DNA of 34,318 nt from Candidatus Thorarchaeota archaeon (GTDB taxonomy: Archaea > Asgardarchaeota > Thorarchaeia > Thorarchaeales > Thorarchaeaceae), in NCBI GenBank assembly GCA_004524445.1, contig SDNP01000030.1, forward strand, positions 1 to 34,318, in the 5' to 3' direction. The translations under genes were made by a program, and so were the position numbers. Below the pieces are notes generated by a model, which worked only from the letters and a program-made list of their open reading frames with translations, was not told the DNA's origin and ran no database searches. Every line of letters starts with the position of its first letter. Position 1 is the stretch's first letter. Positions 7,941 through 16,378 of this stretch are shown here, piece by piece.

Positions 7941-8159
7941 TATGTGTTCTTCTCTCTTCCCACTTCGGTTAACATTTCACTATTGGACGCTTCTAAATAT
8001 TTGGCATTGTAACTAGTAAGCTTCACAAGACAAAACCAAGCTAGCATCATTCAATTGTTCTCTCAGTTTGCTGGAGTCGAATGTTAAAATGTCCACGTTA
8101 CACTAGAATGACAAATTTATCAATCCAGACGGTTTGAAAAGACCAGGAGCAATATCAGA

Positions 8160-8465
8160 GTGGCAATGTTGACGCGTCGAGAAAGAATTCAGCAGGAACT
8201 AGAGGCGACAGAATATCCATTGACAGCAAAAGATCTATGCGACATCCTAGACATCCGAAGCCGGTCGATTGTATTCGAGGACATTCAACATATTGCCAAG
8301 AGCGTTCAAAATGAGGGCAAGCAGGTCTTAATGAGCCCTGCAAGATGCGGCGAGTGCGACTATGTATTCAGAAGTAGGAAGAGGGCGAAATCACCTTCAA
8401 AGTGTCCAAAATGTAAATCAGAATGGATTCTGCCACCGAGCTTTATCATTCAAGAAATCGATTAA
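8160..8465 (+). CDS. Predicted transcriptional regulator, HTH fused to zinc ribbon (COG3357-like)
   Basis: A 101-residue protein with a winged-helix-like N-terminal half (RRERIQQELEATEYPLTAKDLCDILDI, residues ~6-33, a helix-turn-helix pattern) and a C-terminal zinc ribbon with CGEC near residues 63-66 and CPKC near residues 82-85. This HTH-plus-ribbon layout is a known small archaeal family of predicted regulators. The start is GTG at 8160, with GGAG upstream; an ATG two codons on is an alternative. A TATA-like AATTTAT lies near 8113-8119. The last four bases overlap the end of the convergent gene. Target genes are unknown; the divergent nre gene is a candidate. Confidence 0.82.
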   Translation: MAMLTRRERIQQELEATEYPLTAKDLCDILDIRSRSIVFEDIQHIAKSVQNEGKQVLMSPARCGECDYVFRSRKRAKSPSKCPKCKSEWILPPSFIIQEID

Positions 8466-8773
8466 TCATTATCGAGTTTATGTACAGCCTTGACCCCAGC
8501 ACCTTCACGCTTGATGCTTGTCACTCGCGAAACATAATAGTCGGACAGCCCGTATTCAGCATCCTCAACATACCCATGTAAAATAACTGGCATCCCAACC
8601 CGCGGTAAGAAGTCGCATTTTTTCATGACGTTGGCAGATAACTTCACTGTATAGGTCTTCCCAGTTTCCTGATTCTGCACAACGATGTTTGTCGAGCCGT
8701 ACCAACGGCGTGCACTTATTCGGGTGGTGTTACTACGACCGACTTCTCTGATTATTCCTTTGACAGATGTCAT
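8462..8773 (-). CDS. Small possible OB-fold protein
   Basis: About 103 residues, mostly beta-strand in character: VKGIIREVG, TNIVVQNQETGKTYTVKL, GMPVILHGYVED, and DYYVSRVTSI. The run of alternating strands with a basic face (GRSNTTRISARRWYG) suggests a small nucleic-acid-binding barrel, but no family is recognised with confidence. I favour the ATG at 8773 because GAGGGG lies nine bases upstream; an in-frame ATG at 8815 would add 14 residues. Its stop overlaps that of the convergent HTH-zinc-ribbon gene by four bases. Confidence 0.65.
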   Translation of the reverse strand: MTSVKGIIREVGRSNTTRISARRWYGSTNIVVQNQETGKTYTVKLSANVMKKCDFLPRVGMPVILHGYVEDAEYGLSDYYVSRVTSIKREGAGVKAVHKLDND

Positions 8774-8944
8774 TGCTTGGCGCCCCTCAATGATTGTCCT
8801 ATTCAAACTGACCATTTACTACAGAATAATCTACTTTTCTATCTGCACATGACCAATAGTTTTCTCCGTTTGTCAGTCAAACTCAATCCATCGATATTGC
8901 ATCATAAGTATCGAGCATAGACTGATTGGTCAACAATCGAGTTA

Positions 8945-9934
8945 TTAGATATGAATTATCACCTTAGCAACTTCTGGCTGTGCCGCATTCTCAAATGCTT
9001 CAGCACCGTCTTCTAGGGCGAATTCACGAGATACTAACTTATTGACTTCGATTCTCCCCTTTGCCAACATATCTATTGCCTTATCGAATGATCCACTGCT
9101 GTTGCCAACGAGAGTAATTTCACGTTTCACAATTTTACGTGTGTCAATTGGAATTCCATCTCCAGGCGTACTCATGAGCGCGAGATGCCCTCCGCTCCGA
9201 ACCAGTTCCAAGGCAGTATTGAAGCCAGAGGGGGTTCCTGAACAATCTACAACAACTCTAGGACCCACGCCATTAGTTGCAGATAGGATTTTCGACTTCC
9301 AATCCTGATTGTCAGTATTGAGAGTATTCCTCAAACCCAGAGTTCTGGCTAGACCCAATTGCCATAGATTTTGTCCGAGTAAATATACATCTGCTCCAAA
9401 AGCATCATATACTTGCGATACTAGCAATCCAACTTTTCCTGAGCCCACAACAAGTACCGGTTCATCTTCTTTAGCAGGAACCCGCCTATAGGTTTGAATG
9501 GCGGATGACAAAGGTTCAATGAATGTCCCTATTGTTGTGTCAACGTCTTCTGGCAATACATGAAGTAATTCGACTGGGACGCTGATGTATTCAGCAAGTC
9601 CACCATTAACAGTAAGACCGATAATATCTCTATTAGGACACAGATGTCGCTGATTTTGGCTGCAATACCAACATCGACCGCAAAACAAATTCACTTCAGT
9701 AGTCACAGGAGTACCAATAGCCAGATCACGAACTGAAGTTTCTTGAATTGTTCCAGTTATTTCGTGGCCCAAGATTATTGGCAAATCTACTTTAATATCA
9801 CCTTGCCAAACTCTTATGTCCGATCGACAGATTCCAACCGATCGGACTTCAATTCTTGCATATCCCGGCATGACAGCGGGTTTTGGCGTGTCACGTAATT
9901 CAAGACCATCTGAGGTTAGAACCAGAGATTTCAT
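8945..9934 (-). CDS. Zinc-dependent medium-chain alcohol/polyol dehydrogenase
   Basis: A 329-residue member of the MDR superfamily that oxidises alcohols or polyols with NAD(P). Seen: catalytic zinc ligands Cys36 (ICRSD) and the GHE motif with His57; a structural zinc lobe with Cys85, Cys88, Cys91 and Cys99; a Rossmann nucleotide-binding motif VVGSGKVG near residue 161; and a C-terminal substrate domain. The pattern is close to the sorbitol/threonine/galactitol-phosphate dehydrogenase branch, but the substrate is not decidable. I chose the ATG at 9934 because it opens with the usual MKSLVLT strand and lies about 24 bases after the expected transcription start; a TTG at 9952 in frame would add six residues. 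No pathway partner is adjacent. Confidence 0.9.
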   Translation of the reverse strand: MKSLVLTSDGLELRDTPKPAVMPGYARIEVRSVGICRSDIRVWQGDIKVDLPIILGHEITGTIQETSVRDLAIGTPVTTEVNLFCGRCWYCSQNQRHLCPNRDIIGLTVNGGLAEYISVPVELLHVLPEDVDTTIGTFIEPLSSAIQTYRRVPAKEDEPVLVVGSGKVGLLVSQVYDAFGADVYLLGQNLWQLGLARTLGLRNTLNTDNQDWKSKILSATNGVGPRVVVDCSGTPSGFNTALELVRSGGHLALMSTPGDGIPIDTRKIVKREITLVGNSSGSFDKAIDMLAKGRIEVNKLVSREFALEDGAEAFENAAQPEVAKVIIHI

Positions 9935-9978
9935 GATATCTAGACAACGCAATATGGCTGCTCTGGAATAAACCCTTC

Positions 9979-9987
9979 GTTATAAAC
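9979..9987 (-). promoter_or_regulatory. TATA box for the alcohol dehydrogenase gene
   Basis: The minus strand reads GTTTATAAC. A start of transcription about 25 bases downstream falls near 9958, leaving a leader of about 24 bases before the ATG at 9934. Confidence 0.55.
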
Positions 9988-10056
9988 AGACCAGTTAAAC
10001 TGCATTGTTAAATCTCGGTCCAATTCAAACAAAAAATCATTCTCTAAAAAACGGAT

Positions 10057-10064
10057 ATTTTATA
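10057..10064 (+). promoter_or_regulatory. TATA box upstream of the GNAT-like gene
   Basis: ATTTTATA on the plus strand, centred near 10061. The predicted transcription start is about 10086, nearly on the TTG at 10088, so translation could be leaderless from TTG or begin at the later ATG 10151. Confidence 0.45.
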
Positions 10065-10087
10065 GGTGTAGTCCAAAGCGCTTTGAT

Positions 10088-11056
10088 TTGAGAGCATCAT
10101 TACTTGAAACAGATAAGAACCACTTGTGGTTCAAGCTAGCAAGAAAGAAGATGGAGAGAAAACAGAATATGACGGGGAAGGGTTTCTTCAGCACTAGGCT
10201 TACCAGCGATAATGTAGATTTGTGGAATTTGTTACAGGAAGATGAAAAAACCAAAAACACCCGTGTCCTGAAAGCATTTGCTCACTTCTGTCAGATGGAC
10301 AGGTCAATGCTATTCGCTTCATATCTGGGTGACGAACTAATTGGGCTCGCCGCGGTCTATCTTGCTAAAGAAGACAAATCTGCAATGATTGCCGGCATCA
10401 AAGTGCACCAAGAATACAGGGAAAGCAGTACTAGGCAGGTGATCAGATCTTCACTTCCGTTATTCAGGACGACCAATATTCAAAGTGTGGTTGCCGCCGT
10501 AGCAGAGGTGAAGGAAACAATTGCCGATTATTTCCCTTTTACAGGTTATTTGCAGAGCTGGAGTAGAGAAGCATTGGAAGATTTGGGATTTAGACCCATC
10601 GGAGCAGTTAACTACTGCAGGATAGAAAACATCTCAAAATCCATAATCATCTCTTCATCAAAAAAGAGTGATTATAGCCATTCGCAGGGAATGGAATTGA
10701 TTCGTAGGATTAGAAAACAGGGAGAGAGGGTACCCTCAACCGTCTTGCTTGGCTTAGACTTGGGAGAAAGCACCAAACACTCAGTCATTAGCTCTACTGA
10801 TGATGCCATAAGCATGTTACTGACCTATGTGAACATAGGTAATGAAATAGTCTTTCCAGTATTTCTAGCTGAAGCTGGAATGGCAGCCAATGAAGTTTCC
10901 AAATGCTTCAAATTGAGCCCGAATAAATCGAATATTGATGCTCTCATTTTTCCATCGATTAGACAGTCTCAGGTCACAATTATGGAAGAACTGGCAGCCA
11001 AGTTGGAGGGAGAATTGGTGGTAAACTCATTAGCGCTGATGCAGAAAAATTTGTAG
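10088..11056 (+). CDS. GNAT-like acetyltransferase-fold protein
   Basis: A 322-residue soluble protein. The central part resembles a GNAT N-acetyltransferase: strands MLFASYLGDELIGLAAVYLA and AMIAGIKVHQEYRESSTRQVIRSSL, where the V-x-x-x-Y-R-x-S-S-x-R-x-V segment recalls the acetyl-CoA-binding Q/R-x-x-G-x-G/A loop but lacks its glycines, so coenzyme binding is uncertain. A later EALEDLGFRPIGAVNY motif is the usual closing part of a GNAT domain. Residues 200-322 form a second part that I do not recognise (SQGMELIRRIRKQGE, then LLGLDLGESTKHS). The TTG at 10088 sits near the expected transcription start; an ATG at 10151 is the alternative. It heads a plus-strand run with the beta-CASP gene. Confidence 0.65.
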   Translation: MRASLLETDKNHLWFKLARKKMERKQNMTGKGFFSTRLTSDNVDLWNLLQEDEKTKNTRVLKAFAHFCQMDRSMLFASYLGDELIGLAAVYLAKEDKSAMIAGIKVHQEYRESSTRQVIRSSLPLFRTTNIQSVVAAVAEVKETIADYFPFTGYLQSWSREALEDLGFRPIGAVNYCRIENISKSIIISSSKKSDYSHSQGMELIRRIRKQGERVPSTVLLGLDLGESTKHSVISSTDDAISMLLTYVNIGNEIVFPVFLAEAGMAANEVSKCFKLSPNKSNIDALIFPSIRQSQVTIMEELAAKLEGELVVNSLALMQKNL

Positions 11057-11152
11057 TAGATGGACATGCTTAAAATCACGAACAAAGTAAACAGATACTG
11101 CAATATTCTATGATGGTTGGTTTTGTCACTAAATGATACTCGGGGGTACCTA

Positions 11153-12157
11153 ATGAATAGCCTTAGAATCGAGAAACATGGTACAGGCATTCTCCTCAGG
11201 TATGGCAACACCAAACTGGCATTCGACACAGGAGCGACGGGATTTCTAACTCTTCTATCACACTCACATGCGGATCATATAGGACAGCTCCAGAAGGCTT
11301 CTCATCTGGTTGCCACTCGGGGTACCCTAGATACCTTAGAAGCAAGAGGAAAGAGTGTGTCCTGCAAATCCACCATAATCAGAAATGGAGAAACGCTAGG
11401 TAAGATCGGGTATTATATTACTGCATTGAATGCAGGACATGTATTGGGCTCCTCAATGTTTAGAATCGAATTTGATGATGGACTGAGTGTTCTGTATACG
11501 GGGGACTTCAATACCGTGGACAGCATTGTACACCGTAGAGCAAGAGCTATTGAAGCAGATGTGCTGATAACAGAGGCTACATACGGAACACCTCAATGGG
11601 TTTTTCCTGAGAGGAGAGGTGTTCATAGGGATATTGTTGGCAAGGCTAAAGAGATAATCGAATCAGATAAAATCCCCGTCTTTCGAGCGTATTCTCTAGG
11701 AAAAGCACAAGAGGCAATTGCCCTATTGCATCACTCCGGAATCACCACAGTTTCCGGCAATAAAGCAATAGATGCGGTTTCATCTGTCTACAAAAGTCAT
11801 GGTTGTGATTTCAACTTTATACCAAGCGAATCTCTCTCGCATCCAAAGGATCTACCCGATCAAATTGCAGTAGTATCTTCATCCCCTAAACACACTAGAG
11901 CAGCGCTCATAAGAGGCTCCAAAAGAAATGATGAGAATGCAAGGCCGCCAGAAATGAGAGAGTATAATCTATCTGGTTGGACATTGCTAGAGTACAAAAA
12001 CAGAGGGTTTCCGCTCAGTGCGCACTCCGACTTTCCACATCTCTTGCGCTTTGCAAAAGCAGTAAATCCGAGAGTTGTGTACTGCTTCACAGGCAATGCT
12101 CGCATTCTGGCTAGACATCTAGATAAGGGTGGGATTAATGCAGTTCCATTGGAGTAG
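11153..12157 (+). CDS. Metallo-beta-lactamase/beta-CASP exonuclease-like protein
   Basis: A 334-residue hydrolase of the beta-CASP nucleic-acid-processing class (relatives: CPSF73, SNM1/Artemis, Int11). Seen: motif 2 HSHADH at residues 37-42; a later LNAGHVLGS with the third-motif histidine; YTGDF with the fourth-motif aspartate; TEATYG; then the CASP part with VFRAYSLGKAQE, and near the end FPLSAHSDF, the late histidine motif. It lacks KH domains and is shorter than aCPSF1, so it is more like the short archaeal exonuclease group, perhaps acting on DNA ends or RNA. The ATG at 11153 follows GGGGGT; a TTG at 11117 would add 12 residues. The next gene begins almost immediately, suggesting co-expression. 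Confidence 0.85.
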   Translation: MNSLRIEKHGTGILLRYGNTKLAFDTGATGFLTLLSHSHADHIGQLQKASHLVATRGTLDTLEARGKSVSCKSTIIRNGETLGKIGYYITALNAGHVLGSSMFRIEFDDGLSVLYTGDFNTVDSIVHRRARAIEADVLITEATYGTPQWVFPERRGVHRDIVGKAKEIIESDKIPVFRAYSLGKAQEAIALLHHSGITTVSGNKAIDAVSSVYKSHGCDFNFIPSESLSHPKDLPDQIAVVSSSPKHTRAALIRGSKRNDENARPPEMREYNLSGWTLLEYKNRGFPLSAHSDFPHLLRFAKAVNPRVVYCFTGNARILARHLDKGGINAVPLE

Positions 12158-12166
12158 GTGAATGTC

Positions 12167-12742
12167 ATGGAGGAATATCTTTCCGACCTTGTCGAGCCAA
12201 TACATGCTAATTCGTTCTTCTCAGTTTCAAAGACTGGAGAGATACATGAAAGACTCGAGTATGAATATGCTGATCCCGAAGGATATTATCGCCGAGTCAT
12301 TAAAGATGATGATTTGTTAACAACAGAAGTCACAAATCTAGCTACAAATATGCAATTCTTTCTCGACGAGGAGAGAGTAGAAATAAATGGGGAACGAGTC
12401 AAATCGGAAGTTGTCTACACGGACATCCTTCTGAAGGGTATTAGTGAAGTAGTTTCGGTTGTTTATCTCATTGACTTCGCAGGTAGATTTCAACAAGGCC
12501 CCAACTCAATTCAAACATGGCTAGAGGAAGAAGAGGCACCGTACGATTTTGAAATCATGTGGAGATTTCCCGCTGGTACAAAGATTCTCCTGGTAGATAC
12601 CCTGCTTGACTACGAGATATACAGTGATATAATCATGCTATGGGCAATGGAAGGCGAACATGTCGGAGGATATGAGAGGATGGATTTTGAATTCCCTGAC
12701 AAGATATTGGATACGCGAAAAGGTCTTCAGCATAACTCTTAA
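12167..12742 (+). CDS. Unknown acidic protein coupled to the beta-CASP gene
   Basis: A 191-residue soluble, strongly acidic protein that I do not recognise. It looks like a mixed alpha-beta domain with many strands (GEIHERLEYEYADPEGYYRR, then ISEVVSVVYLIDFAGRF, then YDFEIMWRFPAGTKILLV) and no cysteines or membrane segments. It starts nine bases after the stop of the beta-CASP gene; the ATG at 12167 has a GGTGA five bases upstream that overlaps that stop, so the pair is likely translated together. A GTG at 12158 in the same frame is the alternative start. A partner or regulator of the nuclease is possible, by position only. Confidence 0.7.
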   Translation: MEEYLSDLVEPIHANSFFSVSKTGEIHERLEYEYADPEGYYRRVIKDDDLLTTEVTNLATNMQFFLDEERVEINGERVKSEVVYTDILLKGISEVVSVVYLIDFAGRFQQGPNSIQTWLEEEEAPYDFEIMWRFPAGTKILLVDTLLDYEIYSDIIMLWAMEGEHVGGYERMDFEFPDKILDTRKGLQHNS

Positions 12743-12771
12743 CTTGATATCAGGTGTGTTCTCTTCTGTCT

Positions 12772-13032
12772 ATGATACTCCAAACTGCAGTGTCTGTCAC
12801 AATTCTCCCATTCGTCTTTATCGTAATTGGGTTCATTCTTGTTTTGATTGGATTGGTTCTTATTGGGCGTGAGAATGAGGACACGAATGCAAATATCAAA
12901 TCGGAGTCAAAAGGGATAATTCTTCTTGGACCCATTCCCATAGTATGGGGCTTTGGCAAGAAAGTAAAAATCCTAGTAGGGACGATTGCAGTTGTTGTAT
13001 TTGTTCTGGCGGTGGTATTGTGGATCTATTGA
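12772..13032 (+). CDS. Small membrane protein, TIGR00304/DUF131-like
   Basis: About 86 residues with two membrane helices: one near residues 5-30 (VTILPFVFIVIGFILVLIGL) and one at the C-terminus (ILVGTIAVVVFVLAVVLWIY). Between them is a charged loop and the motif IILLGPIPIVWGFGKK, which matches the small archaeal TIGR00304/DUF131 family of unknown function, where a GPIPIVFG motif is typical. I chose the ATG at 12772; a GTG at 12754, itself inside an AGGTG, would add six residues. It is the last gene of a plus-strand run and its final seven bases overlap the convergent zinc-ribbon gene. Confidence 0.75.
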   Translation: MILQTAVSVTILPFVFIVIGFILVLIGLVLIGRENEDTNANIKSESKGIILLGPIPIVWGFGKKVKILVGTIAVVVFVLAVVLWIY

Positions 13033-13283
13033 CTCCAACCACATTCAGGGCATATTTTTGCCGAGTCAATGATTCTTACTAGGTCACCGTTATACAAGCA
13101 ATCAGGGCAGATTCCCAAATGTTTGCCACAAGTTGGACAAGTCAGGGAATTGCCTAGGTCACGGATACATGTAATGGTACCACAGGTAGTACATCTAATC
13201 GAGTGCAAGTAGCAGAATTCATTTTCACAATGGTCACAACGATTCTTGGGCTTGTTTTTGCAAACTGCACAGGACTTTGACAT
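13026..13283 (-). CDS. Small multi-zinc-ribbon protein
   Basis: An 85-residue protein packed with cysteine pairs: CAVC near residue 5, CDHC and FCYLHSIRCTTC in the middle, then TCPTC, ICPDC and a C-terminal ICPECGW. These suggest about three to four treble-clef or ribbon zinc sites, with the first half like a B-box/FYVE-type cross-brace and the last part a simple ribbon. Such proteins mediate protein or nucleic-acid contacts; the role here is unknown. I chose the ATG at 13283, which follows GAGGGG by nine bases; a longer frame beginning at 13346 adds an unlikely N-terminus. The 3' end overlaps the convergent membrane protein gene by seven bases. Confidence 0.75.
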   Translation of the reverse strand: MSKSCAVCKNKPKNRCDHCENEFCYLHSIRCTTCGTITCIRDLGNSLTCPTCGKHLGICPDCLYNGDLVRIIDSAKICPECGWSQ

Positions 13284-13441
13284 TCGTTTCAGCCCCTCAT
13301 CTTGGCATGAATGACTGATAGATAAGTCTAATGCGAGAAAAACCAACCGAAATTTTTGTAATGTGGTTATATAGTCAGTATTACCCCAAGAGTACCAAGC
13401 CTCTTAGTCATTATAGCAGTCCGTATGTTGGGTAGAAAAGA

Positions 13442-13705
13442 ATGCTATTTGTTTGTAGAAATTGCGGCGCCACAACGGCTGACATCGATATGATTTTGGA
13501 CGGTGCATGCGAGTGCGGGTCAACGCACTTCAAACTAGTATCAGAAAACTCTCCTAAGATTCCAGCTCCTATGGCAATGAAAGAGGAGATACGTAGAAAT
13601 CTTCATACATGGTTGGACATGAATATTGATTCCATGGAATCGAATAAGATTGGCAATATGCGGGTCATATTCGAATGCGACCAAGACGACAGTCCTGTGT
13701 CATAG
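13442..13705 (+). CDS. Zinc-ribbon protein (COG3364/OapC-like)
   Basis: An 87-residue protein with an N-terminal zinc ribbon: VCRNCG at residues 4-9 and ACECGS at residues 23-28, so C-x2-C and C-x-C, followed by a HFKLVSE strand. This resembles the small archaeal COG3364 zinc-ribbon family in opening motif and size. Residues 43-66 are helical (MKEEIRRNLHTWLDMNIDSM) and the end is a short strand. The ATG lies about 70 bases after a TATA-like TTATATAG at 13366-13373. It converges on the helicase gene with a 14-base gap. Family membership is a tentative match, and the function is unknown. Confidence 0.68.
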   Translation: MLFVCRNCGATTADIDMILDGACECGSTHFKLVSENSPKIPAPMAMKEEIRRNLHTWLDMNIDSMESNKIGNMRVIFECDQDDSPVS

Positions 13706-13719
13706 AACGAGAGTCATTA

Positions 13720-16362
13720 TCATTTCTTGAGAGGACGTTCAATCATCTCAATCTGACTATCGATCTCTTCATTAAGGTCAGTTAGACCTCTCACATCGGC
13801 TATCCGCTGTACGGCCTTGAGGTTATGAATAACTGAATCTAACCATGAGTAAATATCGCCAGGGTATGCCCATAATTCAAATTCCTCGCGCATCTTGCTG
13901 GAAATTCCTGAAGGGTTCATGCCCTCCTTTCTTTTCTTTACAATCCATTTTCCAATCTCTATTTTTGGATGGTCACATTCTGGGAAATCCTTGCATTCAC
14001 AGGTGAAAAATGTCGAACCCCATTTCCCAAAGAGTTCAAAAACCCATTGAGGTAATCTACTAGCTCCACCCTGTTTCTGACCTACATCAGTCATGTCCAT
14101 AAATGCGCCAGAAAAGAGTCTGGTTGGCATATGAGTTCTGAAAGCTTGATTCACTTCGGCTTGAAGTTTTGAACTGAGATAGATGTTCTCTAATGGGTCT
14201 AGCTTAATTGCGATGTCAAGAACATCCATGTCATCCGTCAGTTTTGCCACTTCGTAACCCTCACTGGGACTTAAGAATGAAACAGACGTTGCTCTACCCA
14301 AAGGCGTCGGGTGAACCTCACCACTCTTAACACGAATCATATGATTTCTTACTAGATGTTTCATGGCCTCAGAGGGTGCAACAGACGCCGATAGCATTTG
14401 CAGGTAAATTCTAGCCACGGCCTTCAAATCAACGAGCCCAGTTGAACAAATCGTTGCAAGAATTTGTTCTGCGGATGCTTCCTTATTGGCAAAGGGCTCC
14501 ACATCCTCAATTTCGCCCTCAAGAATACGTGTTGCCACTTGATCCTCAGTGAGGTCTTGTCCAGAATGATATTTTCTTTCGGGTTCAATGAGTAGGTAGA
14601 CCTTTCCACGGTCATGCTTTCCAAGTCGACCAGCTCGTCCGAGCATCTGTTCGAACTCAGCAGTTGTAATCCAATGTGCGCCCATTGCCAGCGTTTCGAA
14701 AATGACTTGAGATGCCGGCAAATCAACCCCAGCGCCAAGTGCTGCAGTAGTTATGACACATGGATAGCGTTGCTTTCCGTATGAGTATTCGATACTCCTT
14801 CTATGAGAATATGAGAGACCTCCATGATAGACGGCACTTCTGACCCCATGCTCTCTCATCCAGTCACTTATTGAGTGTGCCCGTCTTCTTGAAAAGGTGA
14901 ATACTATCGATTGTCCTTTATTGCCACTGCTGCTTGTTTGCCTAAACTCATCTAGTACTAACCTCCTAATTATGGAACGTTTTGCTTCTTCATTTCGCGC
15001 GAAAACCACATGCCGCTCAAGCGTAACAGGGCGCCCAGTATAATTAACCAGTTCCAGATTCAAATCCTTGGCTAACAGGTCCGGGGAGCCAACAGTTGCT
15101 GATAGAGCAAGTATCTGAGCATTGGGTGCGTAGAATCTCAGCCGAGATAATATTCCGTCGAGCTCAGGACCTCTTTCTGAATCTGCTAGATTCTGTATCT
15201 CATCTACGACAATTGTACCTATTTCACCAAGTTTCCTTGTTTCCCCTGAACGCAGCAGCAAATCAAGGGCTTCATACGTCGCACAGATGATATCCGATTT
15301 CTCCACATCAGTGTCAACAATAGGTTTTCCTTCTTCGCCCACCTCCAGTCGGGACATTCCTACCCGAATACCTACTCTGAGACCAAGCTTTTTGTACCGC
15401 TTTCTGAAAACTTCGTATTTTTCGTTCGTTAAGGCAACCAAGGGTGACAGATATATCATCTTCTTTCCATCTAATGCCTTGGGCACCCCAGCGAACTCTC
15501 CCACCATTGTCTTTCCTGATGATGTTGAGGAGACTATGAGAAGGTCCTCTCCCTTCAGTAAGCCGGCTCGAACTACCTTCTCCTGGACTGGCAAAAGAGT
15601 ATCAAACCCCTCCTCTATCAGCATGTCCCGCATACGTTGAGGGATTTGTAGGTCTCCAATCTTCCTTCCGTCTACTACTTCGCCCCTTGACAGAGTATCG
15701 ACTTTGGTGATTTCGGGATCGCTGGTGGGGTCAAAATTCGGGTCAACCAAATCCAAGATTCTTGGCAATGATTTGACACGGAGAAGCTGCCTCTCCATGT
15801 GTCTAAGCATTGGTTTCGACATCTTGATGCCCATGGCCTTCAAGTCAGTTCGAAGTTCAGTCTTTGAACACGCTCCACAAAGAACTTGATGAGAAGAAAT
15901 CTTCACTGCATTCCTCTTTGACAGTACCGTCAGCCTGCGGTCCCGCATACAATTCGGGCATACAGTTACTACTCTTGGTTCTGTCGCACTGATTCGGTTC
16001 AATAACTCCTTTAGCGAGTCAATGAAGTCAGGGGATTGGCCTTTTGGCACTATTATGTATTTGGCTTTGCGGAGGACATCATGAAATTCACTAGGCTGAT
16101 AGTAGACAGGTTTGTTGTATTTCACAAACCATGAGCGACGAATTTCCAGCAGACCGTCATTTCGATAGCCATACTCAACCATCCCGCGTAGCAGCGCCCG
16201 CTGTCGATCCATGAGCACATCTTGGAAGACCTCTACACGGGTTCCTAATTCTTGCCTACTATCACGTAGAACGATTCCATATGGCTTTCTGAGCCTCTTT
16301 TGTATGTCTGCGTGAGCAACTTCCACTGGATTCACTATTCTTCGAGGCTGACCAAGTGCCAA
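13720..16362 (-). CDS. Ski2-like DEAD/DEAH box helicase (ASH-Ski2-type)
   Basis: An 880-residue superfamily 2 helicase. Seen in order: an N-terminal domain with a four-cysteine zinc finger CPNC ... CGAC (residues ~135-166); a Q-like LLPVQEKVV; Walker A SSTSSGKT near 280; DEIQ motif II near 378; LSAT motif III; VITTAALGAGVDLP motif V and QMLGRAGRLG motif VI; a winged-helix region; and a C-terminal CECKDFPECDHP cysteine cluster followed by WAYPGDIYSWLD and LKAVQRIA. This N-finger and C-terminal layout is that of an archaea-specific Ski2-like group (including ASH-Ski2, reported to act with aRNase J and the exosome in Thermococcales). RNA unwinding is the likely role. The TTG start is 16 bases after the previous gene, third in an operon. 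Confidence 0.85.
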   Translation of the reverse strand: MALGQPRRIVNPVEVAHADIQKRLRKPYGIVLRDSRQELGTRVEVFQDVLMDRQRALLRGMVEYGYRNDGLLEIRRSWFVKYNKPVYYQPSEFHDVLRKAKYIIVPKGQSPDFIDSLKELLNRISATEPRVVTVCPNCMRDRRLTVLSKRNAVKISSHQVLCGACSKTELRTDLKAMGIKMSKPMLRHMERQLLRVKSLPRILDLVDPNFDPTSDPEITKVDTLSRGEVVDGRKIGDLQIPQRMRDMLIEEGFDTLLPVQEKVVRAGLLKGEDLLIVSSTSSGKTMVGEFAGVPKALDGKKMIYLSPLVALTNEKYEVFRKRYKKLGLRVGIRVGMSRLEVGEEGKPIVDTDVEKSDIICATYEALDLLLRSGETRKLGEIGTIVVDEIQNLADSERGPELDGILSRLRFYAPNAQILALSATVGSPDLLAKDLNLELVNYTGRPVTLERHVVFARNEEAKRSIIRRLVLDEFRQTSSSGNKGQSIVFTFSRRRAHSISDWMREHGVRSAVYHGGLSYSHRRSIEYSYGKQRYPCVITTAALGAGVDLPASQVIFETLAMGAHWITTAEFEQMLGRAGRLGKHDRGKVYLLIEPERKYHSGQDLTEDQVATRILEGEIEDVEPFANKEASAEQILATICSTGLVDLKAVARIYLQMLSASVAPSEAMKHLVRNHMIRVKSGEVHPTPLGRATSVSFLSPSEGYEVAKLTDDMDVLDIAIKLDPLENIYLSSKLQAEVNQAFRTHMPTRLFSGAFMDMTDVGQKQGGASRLPQWVFELFGKWGSTFFTCECKDFPECDHPKIEIGKWIVKKRKEGMNPSGISSKMREEFELWAYPGDIYSWLDSVIHNLKAVQRIADVRGLTDLNEEIDSQIEMIERPLKK

Positions 16363-16378
16363 TTACTCTTTGGGTTCA

